A DNA stretch of 64,000 nucleotides from positions 2,310,660 to 2,374,659 of the forward strand of contig JAOWCC010000577.1 of the NCBI GenBank assembly GCA_030867875.1, written 5' to 3'. The notes under the pieces were generated by a model. The model had not been told where the DNA came from and made no database searches. It saw only the letters and a list, made by a program, of their open reading frames with translations. How positions within the stretch are numbered: position 1 is the stretch's first letter; every line of letters starts with the position of its first letter. Positions 44,237 through 53,085 of this stretch are shown here, one piece after another. The position numbers were made by a program, and so were the translations under genes. The stretch is from Actinernus sp. WN-2022. Lineage: Eukaryota > Cnidaria > Anthozoa > Actiniaria > Actinernidae.

Positions 44237-44484
44237 TCGCCCACTATACACGCAACATATGCATCGGCTATCTCTTTGGACATCTGCTCTTTGGCAACTT
44301 CGGGCACTCCCTCTCTTTGGCACGCCTTTCTAGCTTCGTGCTGGCAACAGAAGCGCAGCATACCCTGCTCCCACCTTGCTGCGTCTGGCGAATGGTCTAC
44401 TGCCTCCTGCATCCATTTCCTATTTCGAGCTATAGCATACGGTTCGAAACACGGTAGAGCAGCACGGACTTTCTCGATATCCAT
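44233..44484 (-). CDS. Gene C (left arm): 83-aa convergent protein
   Basis: The ORF starts MDIEKVRAALPCFEPYAIAR at 44,484 and ends AYVACIVGD. The first ATG of the longer frame (44,562) would add a leader that looks like translated noncoding DNA, so I take 44,484. It is charged, with two tryptophans (RKWMQEAVDH, ARWEQG) and three Cys including a CC pair, and is probably helical. It converges on gene B: the two TAG stops overlap within the palindrome CTAG (44,233-44,236). Copies are intact in all three locations. No family recognised. Confidence 0.6.
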   Translation of the reverse strand: MDIEKVRAALPCFEPYAIARNRKWMQEAVDHSPDAARWEQGMLRFCCQHEARKACQREGVPEVAKEQMSKEIADAYVACIVGD

Positions 44485-44579
44485 GGTGTGGGATATATAC
44501 CCATAGAAAGGTGAGTGTCCAAATGGAAAGAAGAACCAACCCGCAACCATATCTATTTGCAAAGACTAGCCAGTCGTCG

Positions 44580-45078
44580 AAACGCATAGACACCCCAAAA
44601 AAAAAAGATAGAAAACAAAATGCAAATACCAATAGATAGGAAACAAAATGCAAATACCAATAGATAGAAAACAAAATTCAAATACCAATAGATAGAAAAC
44701 AAAATTGCAAATACCAATAGATAGAAAACAAAATACAAATACCAATAGATAGAAAACAAAAATGCAAATACCAATAGATAGAAAAACAAAATGCAAATAC
44801 CAATAGATAGAAAAACAAAATACGAATACCAATAGATAGAAAACAAAATGCAAACGAATAGACGCCACAAAAGATAGAAAACAAAAATGCAAACGCATAG
44901 ACTCCAACCAATAGATAGAAAACAAAATGCAAACGCATAGACTCCAACCAATAGATAGAAAACAAAATGCAAACGCATAGACTCCAACCAATAGATAGAA
45001 AACAAAATGCAAACGCATAGACTACAACCAATAGATAGAAAAACAAAAATGCAAACGCATAGACTACGACCAATAGAC
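44580..45078. repeat. Minisatellite between genes C and D (left arm)
   Basis: Units of about 28 bp (AAAACAAAATGCAAATACCA plus ATAGATAG) change at about 44,850 into units of about 40 bp that include GCAAACGCATAGACTCCAACC. Fifteen or so units in all. The A-rich strand is read toward gene D. Stop-free frames on the other strand (FSIYWYLHFV type) are repeat artefacts. Confidence 0.9.
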
Positions 45079-45171
45079 TTGCATTCGTTCGTTGGCCTTG
45101 CAGCTACAGATATCGTTCCTAGATATACATGTTGGAGAAACAGCTACATATATAGATATAGATACTATACG

Positions 45172-45804
45172 ATGCCACACAAAGCAGTTCTTTCGCCAGA
45201 CCAGATCCAAAGTATTGCTTCGGGAGAGGTTGGTATTCGAGAGGCAGTACGACTCTACGGTATAGGACAAGGTAGAGCCTACCGAATCCAGAAAGGTTTG
45301 GAAACGCCTTCCACTGCTCCGACTATACAACCCGAGACCAAAATCCACGAGCCAATGCAGGATATAGCAATCCTAGATCGTATACTAGATCTAGAACAAA
45401 AAGTGCAAATCCTAGAGGAAAACCAACAATCCAATATAGTAGAAGATCCTATCCTAGAGTTGGAGATCCCAACCGAGCCAACGCAAGATGTAGCCCAACT
45501 ACTAGAGTACATACAGGAACTGGAGACAGATCTAGATGTTGCAAATCTGCGAACCGATATAGCAGAATCGAACCCAAAAGAAGTAGTATGGCCAAGTGTG
45601 CTTTTCTGCATCTTTGCTATATTCTCCGCAACCATAGAATATCGATTGGCAGAAAATAGAAAGCACATAGGACCTACCAAATTAGAAGGAAAAAAGAGCA
45701 AACATATACAGCCCACCAAATTGGAAGGAAGTAGACCAGACCCACATATACATAGACCACCACCCAACATGGAGTGGGAAATTGCCTATATAGACCACCA
45801 CTAA
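45172..45804 (+). CDS. Gene D (left arm): HTH, coiled coil and membrane-segment protein
   Basis: 210 residues from the ATG at 45,172. Residues 6-42 (LSPDQIQSIASGEVGIREAV..YGIGQGRAYRIQKG) have the spacing of a helix-turn-helix of the resolvase/Hin or homeodomain-like kind. Residues 65-130 are acidic and heptad-like (ILDRILDLEQKVQILEENQQ). Residues 138-156 (VVWPSVLFCIFAIFSATIE) form a hydrophobic segment. The tail has two copies of H-I-x-P-T-K-L-E-G and a Pro/His-rich end. A membrane-tethered DNA-binding protein is an unusual combination. It lies downstream of the minisatellite and reads toward the centre. It may regulate the element or tether it; function is inferred only. Confidence 0.6.
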   Translation: MPHKAVLSPDQIQSIASGEVGIREAVRLYGIGQGRAYRIQKGLETPSTAPTIQPETKIHEPMQDIAILDRILDLEQKVQILEENQQSNIVEDPILELEIPTEPTQDVAQLLEYIQELETDLDVANLRTDIAESNPKEVVWPSVLFCIFAIFSATIEYRLAENRKHIGPTKLEGKKSKHIQPTKLEGSRPDPHIHRPPPNMEWEIAYIDHH

Positions 45805-45805
45805 C

Positions 45806-45982
45806 AAAGCAAAAAATAGAAAACGAGTAGCATCGCAAAAATAGAAAACAAGTAGCACAGCAAAAATAGAAAACAAATGGCAAAGCAAAAGTAGAAAACA
45901 AATAGCAAAGCAAAAGTAGAAAACAAATAGCATCGCAAAAATAGAAAACAAATGGCACCGCAAAGATAGGAAAACGAACGGC
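45806..45982. repeat. Minisatellite after gene D (left arm), about 23-bp units
   Basis: About seven or eight units of AAAATAGAAAACAAATAGCA with variants. The right arm has about three more units (46,245-46,503), which accounts for part of the arm length difference. Confidence 0.85.
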
Positions 45983-45990
45983 ACGGCAAA

Positions 45991-46052
45991 ATACGATACT
46001 AGTCCGGACTTGCAAAGAACTAGCAAAGGCCTAGTCCGGACTAGTATCGTAT
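45991..46052. repeat. Central hairpin, 20-bp perfect stem
   Basis: ATACGATACTAGTCCGGACT at 45,991 pairs with 46,033-46,052 across 22 nt. The AGTCCGGACT part is itself palindromic. It marks the inner end of the left arm. Confidence 0.9.
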
Positions 46053-46236
46053 CGCCTCTACAGGTACGAACATATGTGGGTAGACACGATACTACACATC
46101 CAGAGACACGATACTACGCATACGTACCTGGAGAAAGCAATCGCCAAAGATAGTAGTTCTTTTGTGGTGCCTATGGATTGTATTTGTCTGCAGATTCGTG
46201 GTGGTGGCCTGTAGGCTGGACGTTGTTTGCTATGGT
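45997..46236. other. Asymmetric centre of the palindrome
   Basis: These 240 bp are not repeated in the other arm. They contain the right half of the central hairpin and two direct copies of GACACGATACTAC (about 46,084 and 46,103). A plausible origin or inner terminus of the element. Confidence 0.6.
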
Positions 46237-46244
46237 TCGTATTT

Positions 46245-46503
46245 TGCCGTGCCGTTCGTTTTCCTATCTTTGCGGTGCCATTTGTTTTCTATTTTTGCGA
46301 TGCTACTTGTTTTCTACTTTTGCTTTGCTATTTGTTTTCTACTTTTGCTTTGCTATTTGTTTTCTATTTTTGCGATGCTATTTGTTTTCTACTTTTGCTT
46401 TGCTATTTGTTTTCTACTTTTGCTTTGCCATTTGTTTTCTATTTTTGCTGTGCTACTTGTTTTCTATTTTTGCGATGCTACTCGTTTTCTATTTTTTGCT
46501 TTG
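46245..46503. repeat. Minisatellite after gene D (right arm)
   Basis: Inverse of 45,806-45,982 with about ten or eleven units of GCTATTTGTTTTCTACTTTT type. Confidence 0.85.
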
Positions 46504-46530
46504 TTTGTGGTGGTCTATATAGGCAATTTC

Positions 46531-47136
46531 CTACTCCATGTTGGGTGGTGGTCTATGTATATGTGGGTCTGGTCTACTTCCTTCCAATTTGGTGGGCTGT
46601 ATATGTTTGCTCTTTTTTCCTTCTAATTTGGTAGGTCCTATGTGCTTTCTATTTTCTGCCAATCGATATTCTATGGTTGCGGAGAATATAGCAAAGATGC
46701 AGAAAAGCACACTTGGCCATACTACTTCTTTTGGGTTCGATTCTGCTATATCGGTTCGCAGATTTGCAACATCTAGATCTGTCTCCAGTTCCTGTATGTA
46801 CTCTAGTAGTTGGGCTACATCTTGCGTTGGCTCGGTTGGGATCTCCAACTCTAGGATAGGATCTTCTACTATATTGGATTGTTGGTTTTCCTCTAGGATT
46901 TGCACTTTTTGTTCTAGATCTAGTATACGATCTAGGATTGCTATATCCTGCATTGGCTCGTGGATTTTGGTCTCGGGTTGTATAGTCGGAGCAGTGGAAG
47001 GCGTTTCCAAACCTTTCTGGATTCGGTAGGCTCTACCTTGTCCTATACCGTAGAGTCGTACTGCCTCTCGAATACCAACCTCTCCCGAAGCAATACTTTG
47101 GATCTGGTCTGGCGAAAGAACTGCTTTGTGTGGCAT
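46531..47136 (-). CDS. Gene D (right arm): HTH/coiled-coil/TM protein, shortened by nonsense
   Basis: Inverse copy of 45,172-45,804. It encodes the same protein to residue 201 and then a TAG replaces the TGG codon of the left arm, so the last nine residues (WEIAYIDHH) are lost. HTH, coiled coil and hydrophobic segment are unchanged. Whether the short tail matters is unknown; the left arm could supply the full form. Confidence 0.6.
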   Translation of the reverse strand: MPHKAVLSPDQIQSIASGEVGIREAVRLYGIGQGRAYRIQKGLETPSTAPTIQPETKIHEPMQDIAILDRILDLEQKVQILEENQQSNIVEDPILELEIPTEPTQDVAQLLEYIQELETDLDVANLRTDIAESNPKEVVWPSVLFCIFAIFSATIEYRLAENRKHIGPTKLEGKKSKHIQPTKLEGSRPDPHIHRPPPNME

Positions 47137-47229
47137 CGTATAGTATCTATATCTATATATGTAGCTGTTTCTCCAACATGTATATCTAGGAACGATATCT
47201 GTAGCTGCAAGGCCAACGAACGAATGCAA

Positions 47230-47712
47230 GTCTATTGGTCGTAGTCTATGCGTTTGCATTTTTGTTTTTCTATCTATTGGTTGTAGTCTATGCGTTTGCA
47301 TTTTGTTTTCTATCTATTGGTTGGAGTCTATGCGTTTGCATTTTGTTTTCTATCTATTGGTTGGAGTCTATGCGTTTGCATTTTGTTTTCTATCTATTGG
47401 TTGGAGTCTATGCGTTTGCATTTTTGTTTTCTATCTTTTGTGGTGTCTATTCGTTTGCATTTTGTTTTCTATCTATTGGTATTGGTATTTTGTTTTTCTA
47501 TCTATTGGTATTTGCATTTTGTTTTTCTATCTATTGGTATTTGCATTTTTGTTTTCTATCTATTGGTATTTGTATTTTGTTTTCTATCTATTGGTATTTG
47601 CAATTTTGTTTTCTATCTATTGGTATTTGAATTTTGTTTTCTATCTATTGGTATTTGCATTTTGTTTCCTATCTATTGGTATTTGCATTTTGTTTTCTAT
47701 CTTTTTTTTTGG
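47230..47712. repeat. Minisatellite between genes D and C (right arm)
   Basis: Inverse of 44,580-45,078, with the same unit order and a few base changes (for example GGTATTGGTATTTTG at about 47,477). Confidence 0.9.
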
Positions 47713-47823
47713 GGGTGTCTATGCGTTTCGACGACTGGCTAGTCTTTGCAAATAGATATGGTTGCGGGTTGGTTCTTCTTTCCATTTGGACACTCACCTT
47801 TCTATGGGTATATATCCCACACC

Positions 47824-48075
47824 ATGGATATCGAGAAAGTCCGTGCTGCTCTACCGTGTTTCGAACCGTATGCTATAGCTCGAAATAGGAAATGGATGCA
47901 GGAGGCAGTAGACCATTCGCCAGACGCAGCAAGGTGGGAGCAGGGTATGCTGCGCTTCTGTTGCCAGCACGAAGCTAGAAAGGCGTGCCAAAGAGAGGGA
48001 GTGCCCGAAGTTGCCAAAGAGCAGATGTCCAAAGAGATAGCCGATGCATATGTTGCGTGTATAGTGGGCGACTAG
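47824..48075 (+). CDS. Gene C (right arm): 83-aa convergent protein
   Basis: Identical in translation to the left-arm gene C. Its TAG overlaps the stop of the gene B copy that runs toward it on the minus strand, again within CTAG. Confidence 0.6.
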   Translation: MDIEKVRAALPCFEPYAIARNRKWMQEAVDHSPDAARWEQGMLRFCCQHEARKACQREGVPEVAKEQMSKEIADAYVACIVGD

Positions 48076-50647
48076 GGAGCCTGTTCGAGTGCAAGCCGCA
48101 TAGCCTTGTTCTTGGTCTTGGTTGCGCCAAGCTGCAGAGTCCGTAGCAGTATGGGCTTCTCGAGTAGAGCTGGGTTGGCTTGGAGTTGGACTTCTGCAAA
48201 TACATTGGATGCATACAAACTCCCTTGGATCTCGAAGGCATACTTTTGGATGCCCCGGTATATGTATCTGCCAATTGCTTCCACACGGAACACGCTGTCT
48301 GGTGGGAGTTCTTCGAGCTTTGCGCAGTCCCTATTTTTGGGTTTGGGTAGCACTCGCATCTGTTGTGCGCAATCGTGTTGGTGGAGCTCTTTGTCGACAG
48401 CTACAGCTTCTACCCGGAGCGCAGCCTCTTCTTCGATGCACATAGCTTGGAACTGCTCGCCCACTGTTTTCGGGGCATAGAACTTGCCTAGTTTTGCTCT
48501 GCGGTAGCCATGGACACCAAATGGGGTGTCGAAACCTTCGAGGACAAAGGATAGTGGTGCATATTTATCTTCGCAGATGTGGAATGGATAGCGACCATTG
48601 GGTGTTGTAGGATAGTGTGCGGTGGTTCTAGCATTGGACAAGATATTGGCCATACTTGTCGGTGCCCAGCATAGCATTGGCTCTTTTGTTGGCCATCCGG
48701 GGTGTGGGCTGTAGTCTGCTGCATGCGAGACCAAGACTGCTAGAATCGTGGAGTCGAATGCCCTGGTGGAAGTGGGTGGCAAGTTTTGGAATCCCAATAC
48801 CTGGATGTGCGCTGGTAGGAAGGGTTGGCTTTGGTCTGTCCACAGGTCGAGGAGCTTCTGCGAACTCTTTCTGGTGCGGAAGTCGTGGCTAGCTTCTTCG
48901 AAGGGCTCCCGATATCGTAGGATCCTCTCTTCTAGGGCTTTCTTCCGTGCATCGAACTCTTCCAGCTGTGTGTGTGCCGTAGCTCTCCGGTCCTCGATCT
49001 CCTGTCTTTGGGCATCTTTGGCTGCCTGGGCCTCTTCCCTTTGGCATGCAATGGTGTCTCGCCAGTTGTTTTCCAGTAGCAGCAAGGCTTCTTCGGCCAG
49101 CTTTGCTTGGCGGTCGTGGGTCGATAGCAGGCATACTTCGCGGGCAGTGGGGACCTCTAGAATCGGAAAGGGTAGTAGCTTGCGGTTTCCATTCCACACC
49201 TTCCGGTTCCATCTCCAGCGTACAAACTCGGTGTCTGCCAATGGGCGAGGACCCGTGGTTGGCTCCGATTCTGCAGCGTTGTGTCGTGCGAATGGGGCTT
49301 TGCTGCATGCTAGGTAGGTTCCACCCTCGAGCTTCTTGTAGGTTTGCAGTGTGGTGTGGACTCCTTCTTCGTCTTGGTCGAGGACCACAGTATGTATTGG
49401 TAGCCCAACGAAGCCGAAGGCAGACACCCACAGTGGTAGGTAGCTATTTTCGAGGACTTCGAAGTTTTGGTCCTTGTAGGTTTTGTATACCCCACAGAGG
49501 CGTCCGGTGTCTGTGTTCCCCCAGTAGATTGCGTATAGGGTCTTGGTTTGCTTCGATAGCAGTATGGTGTTGCAGTGGATTGCCGATGCCAGAGCCGTCC
49601 ACTGTGCTGCCAATGGTTGTATCCAGAAGAGGGGTACCTCGCGGTTGCGCGATAGAGCGAGTACATGTTCCACAGCTCCGCGTGCGGCATCCAAACAGGC
49701 TTCCTCTGGCAACAGGCCATACAGAGAGACTTCGATGCGACAGATACCGCGGGCTTGTATCTCTGCGTTGGCAAACGTCTCCCCAAGCCGCTCGTCTGGG
49801 CACTTGCAATAGTTGGCGACGTTGTTGCCTAGAGTTTCTTGGACACCTTGCCGCGCCACAACGAGCCACATGCGGGATTGCCAAGTAGGAAGGATAGACA
49901 GTTTTTGCCCACGGTGCTCTCGTTGGGAAGGATCCTGTCTGGTATGTCCTCCTCGTACATGTCTGGTGGTAGGAAGTTGTGCTCGAGCACGAGGTGGTCC
50001 AACAGTGCCTGTCTATCTAGGCACCCCGAGAAGTCCTGTGTAGCATCCAAAGCGTAGAGTCCCACGCCATCCAGACGTAGATCTCGGAGGAAATTGGGTA
50101 GACAAACGAAGAGTTCTTCCAGCTGGATATCGGCTACATCGATTTTTGCAACCACAATGGCAGCTGGTATTGGACTGGTGGGATTTTTTCCTTGGTAGAC
50201 ATCCAATACGTGGGAGTCTTGGCCTAGGATCCCCAGAACCGTTTGTCGGTATAGCGAACGGCCTCGACCTTCGTAGGGGCAAGTTGCCACAATGCGCACG
50301 TGCAGAGTTGCTGGGAGTCCTGCAGATGTTGCATGTGCACGAATGTTGGCAAGGAAGGCTTTTGCCACTGCCCCTGCTGCCGATACTGCGCTCCCTCCAG
50401 CGCGAGTTCGAGACACCTGGGTGTTGGAGAGCAGACCCCATAGGTAGATATCGTCTACAAAGACATCGGAGACTGGCTGCAACTCGGTGCGGAGTTCGTC
50501 TGGACGGCCAACTGGAAGGTAGTCCACTTCTGCGATGTCGGAAGCGAGGTTGCCTTCGAAGACATTCTGCAGTAGGACGTGTCGGTCTGTGCGCTCGCCA
50601 ACGGAGCGGAGGCCCATGTCTGCAGCGGATGCGTACTTCTGTGCCAT
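48072..50647 (-). pseudogene. Gene B (right arm): Rep-like, 37-bp frameshift deletion
   Basis: From the ATG at 50,647 the frame matches the left copy to WRGK and then shifts at about 49,849, where 37 bp present in the other copies are missing. The lost bases encode the YYNKYVCQLE motif, the putative catalytic segment. Downstream the correct frame is open for almost 600 codons and does contain the 102-residue stretch absent from the left copy, including ICRIEVSLYG. The product as it stands would stop five codons after the deletion. One residue differs from the left copy in the coiled coil (Glu for Ala). Confidence 0.75.
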
Positions 50648-50896
50648 GTTGGTTGGTTGGTTGTAGTAGTAGTAGTAGAAACTTGTGTTCCCAATACCTA
50701 TATATTTCCCTTTGTTCAAATGGTTGATTGCATACGTTCCAACTACCCTCCATGGGCCAGGCCATGTGGTGCACATACACTTTCCTTGGTGTGGCACAAA
50801 AAAAGTGCTCTACCGTTGGTTGCAGGCCCCAGGGCAGCTCCAGAGCACGGTAGTTGAAACAGGGTAGTTGAAACCCAAACACATCGGGGACGGATT

Positions 50897-51076
50897 TTAG
50901 GTGTTGTGGTTTCGTAGTTCTTCCTTAAACTTTTCGGTAGTTTGTTTACGTACACCGGCAAGGAAAACGGCTGGATCCGCTCCCATAGGATTATCATCAG
51001 GAATATCCATCTTCCATCCACGTAAATAGTTCTTTAAAGGGCGTACTCGAACAAATGTTGGTGTGTGCTCAGCCAT
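50897..51076 (-). CDS. Gene A (right arm): 59-aa conserved protein
   Basis: Exact inverse of 41,501-41,680. Start chosen as for the left copy. It reads inward from the right terminal hairpin. Confidence 0.6.
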   Translation of the reverse strand: MAEHTPTFVRVRPLKNYLRGWKMDIPDDNPMGADPAVFLAGVRKQTTEKFKEELRNHNT

Positions 51077-51336
51077 GATATAATACCTTATTAACAACAC
51101 TCCTCTAATAGGGTGTTAGAATACAATAAATTCACTATAAACCAAGTGTTCGAATAAATGTTAACATATGCAGTACCATGGATGGATATACTGCATAGTA
51201 ATCACTTCTCTAATAGGGCGTTAAAATGTAAAAAATACGACGAAAAAAATAGTACAACAAAACTGCTCCAATCCGGAAAAAAAAGCTGTAGAAACCGATT
51301 ACTTAATATAATTTATAAATACAATAAATGAACTAT

Positions 51337-51503
51337 AGTAGTATCGTACCTGGCGTGTTCTGGCGCACGTTGTATTTTTTTGTTGTTTTTTCATCTAATG
51401 GACCCCGAACGAAGTGAGGGCTGAACGAAGTGAGGATGTCCATTAGATGAAAAAACAACAAAAAAATACAACGTGCGCCAGAACCGCCAATTACTATACT
51501 ACT
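51337..51503. repeat. Outer terminal hairpin, right
   Basis: Inverse of 41,076-41,240 with slightly different A/T-run lengths. The loop keeps both 13-bp repeats (GAACGAAGTGAGG on this strand). Confidence 0.85.
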
Positions 51504-51508
51504 TATCG
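51504..51508 (+). repeat. Target-site duplication TATCG, right
   Basis: Direct match to 41,071-41,075. Because the element ends are inverted copies, a direct repeat outside them is good evidence for integration with a 5-bp staggered cut. Confidence 0.8.
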
Positions 51509-51746
51509 TATGGAATTTTCACTATTATCGTTGTAATGTTCTCAGTACCTCTAATAAAATGTTTCAAAACCTTCGCTTTCCCTTGTAGTCATTATCTTTC
51601 GTATCCATGGCGATTTTTGGGGCGTTTAACCTTGAGTTAGGGTGGTTTTTGAATTCTCGATTAATCGCTCATACAAATCGTAAGCTTGGGTAACCTGTGA
51701 TTTCAACGGTCAAATAATTTCAAACTTTGAGCTTGGGCTGCCTGTG

Positions 51747-51900
51747 GTAACGACGAAATCAGATAGGCCGACATATGTGGGATAAAGTGAGTGTCACAAC
51801 ATTTAAAACAATGAAATCTGAACTTAAAGATGCTGTTTCTCAAATGGAATCGGCCAACCAGTTTTGTTTGAATTAGACCCAGATGATGACGAGCCTTAAA
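51747..51900 (+). pseudogene. Host-like coding relic, 3' part
   Basis: After the duplicated GTAACGA the sequence reads TKSDRPTYV, then in another frame DKVSVTTFKTMKSELKDAV..MESANQ, then in a third frame LFELDPDDDEP and a stop. The acidic end gives a natural terminus. Two single-base shifts break the frame, so it was probably already a pseudogene or has decayed since disruption. An identical copy is at 56,352-56,505 through tandem duplication. Confidence 0.4.
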
Positions 51901-52790
51901 GACCCTGTGTCCGAGCCCATGGTGCTTTGCGCGCGCAAATCATTTTCGCAGGCTACGAAAATCAGAAAGATCGTTGTTGTTGTTATGTGACTCCTGAATC
52001 TTTCGAAATCCATCCCTAGTTTGGGCCATCGTGTAATTATTCATAGGTATATACATGTATGCTTAACTGACTTTCTTTTATCTTAACATTTGTACATGTA
52101 TATATATACTTTTTTAAATGAAACTTTAGTTCGAATATTTCTTTGAACCCGGTCTAGAGTGGCGAGTAGAGGAATGCCGGAGAAAGGATCGAGACAGCGA
52201 GGCGAAGTGACTCGACAAATAATCCTTCAGCAGTCCACATTTTACTTTCTCTAGGTCTACAAGTCATAGAGAACACTTGTGGTTCAAAAGGACTACTACG
52301 TGAGTTTCCCGGGGATTTGCTGCACTAAGGGACCGGCGGGCTTCGTTGGAAATACAAAACACAAAGCAACCACTTCTGGTATCAAGAACATTCGTAATTA
52401 TAATTTCGCACGGCTAAGCTCCACTGAGGTGTTACGACTTATCTGTATCTGTATATGTTTTGCATTTTTATTAGCAGAGAAAGCAATGTCCTTAACCTTT
52501 TTTTTTCATCCTCCAGTATGTACAGAAAGTCTTGCTACCAAAACTACGATCGCGGGTCAAACTCCAATCTGCCGAGTTCAGCTGTTACTTCGCTGTGAGT
52601 TTGACTCGAGTGCGAGTACGACATTTCATTTTGCTCTCAAAATATATCATTCGCAAGGAAAGTAGAGATCTTCAAATACAGATAAGCAATACTGGAGACA
52701 TGAAAACAAGGTAACAAGAGTATGTGTTTGCTTGTAGAGTTGTGAAAAGTCGCACTCGTAAATCGAATTAGAATCTAAAGACAGAACAAC
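51754..52790. other. Host flank, no clear gene beyond the relic
   Basis: After the relic ending near 51,900 there is a 128-codon frame at 52,279-52,665 with no recognisable domain; I do not call it. Identical sequence at 56,359-57,395. Confidence 0.4.
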
Positions 52791-52792
52791 AG

Positions 52793-52992
52793 ATTGCTAT
52801 ATCCTGCATTGGCTCGTGGATTTTGGTCTCGGGTTGTATAGTCGGAGCAGTGGAAGGCGTTTCCAAACCTTTCTGGATTCGGTAGGCTCTACCTTGTCCT
52901 ATACCGTAGAGTCGTACTGCCTCTCGAATACCAACCTCTCCCGAAGCAATACTTTGGATCTGGTCTGGCGAAAGAACTGCTTTGTGTGGCAT
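52793..52992 (-). pseudogene. Gene D, truncated third copy
   Basis: From the ATG at 52,992 the frame encodes the HTH and ends after MQDIAI at the duplication junction, then reads a few unrelated residues. The coiled coil and hydrophobic segment are gone. Confidence 0.7.
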
Positions 52993-53085
52993 CGTATAGT
53001 ATCTATATCTATATATGTAGCTGTTTCTCCAACATGTATATCTAGGAACGATATCTGTAGCTGCAAGGCCAACGAACGAATGCAA

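Larger units (their letters stand above)
41076..51503. mobile_element. 10.4-kb palindromic gene-bearing element, unassigned family
   Basis: Arms 41,076-45,996 and 46,237-51,503 are inverted near-identical copies around a 240-bp asymmetric centre. Each arm carries genes A to D, two minisatellites and an outer hairpin. Arm lengths differ by a 306-bp deletion in the left, a 37-bp deletion in the right, and minisatellite copy number; base differences are very few, so the two arms are recent or kept alike. Coding parts are visibly GC-richer than the AT-rich surroundings. No transposase, integrase, DNA polymerase or capsid gene is recognisable. A TATCG duplication flanks it. Possible readings: a large palindromic DNA transposon, or a hairpin-ended replicon integrated as a head-to-head dimer. 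An assembly artefact is possible but would not readily give the TATCG duplication or independent lesions in each arm. Confidence 0.85.
41002..51746. mobile_element. Foldback (CACAGGCAGCCC tip) hosting the palindromic element
   Basis: The left tip is CACAGGCAGCCCAAGCTC at 41,002; the inverse ends at 51,746. Arms continue inward about 38 bp (AAAGTTTGAAATTATTTGAC), then TTGTATGAGCGATTA on both sides. GTAACGA precedes the left tip (40,994-41,000) and follows the right tip (51,747-51,753) as a 7-bp target duplication. Without the 10.4-kb insert the element would be about 310 bp. The right arm contains a 25-bp extra piece at 51,677-51,701. Confidence 0.85.
46936..52790 (+). repeat. Tandem segmental duplication, unit 1
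   Basis: This segment, from the middle of gene D to host flank, is repeated directly at 52,792-57,395. The junction is ACAAC|AGATTGC at 52,790-52,796, with no homology beyond one base. The unique right end of unit 2 (57,396) defines the breakpoint. Flanks differ at about one base over 1.28 kb (A at about 51,890 versus G at about 56,495), so the event is recent. Confidence 0.9.

Noticed and set aside
44553..45073. Several 130-150 codon frames on the minus strand with FSIYWYLHFV-type repeats, and their counterparts at 47,235-47,755 and 53,091-53,611
   Set aside because: All three frames are open because the minisatellite has no stop in any phase on that strand; composition is only F, Y, L, I, C, V and repeats follow the DNA unit.
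41076..51503. Polinton/Maverick or adintovirus-like element
   Set aside because: Size and inverted ends invite it, but there is no protein-primed polymerase, retroviral-type integrase, ATPase or capsid gene, and the duplication is 5 bp rather than 6.
41076..51503. Helitron
   Set aside because: No helicase domain, ends are inverted hairpins rather than TC/CTRR, and a target duplication is present, which Helitrons do not make.
52279..52665. 128-codon frame in the duplicated flank (repeated at 56,884-57,270)
   Set aside because: No domain; presence twice is due to segmental duplication and gives no support for coding.
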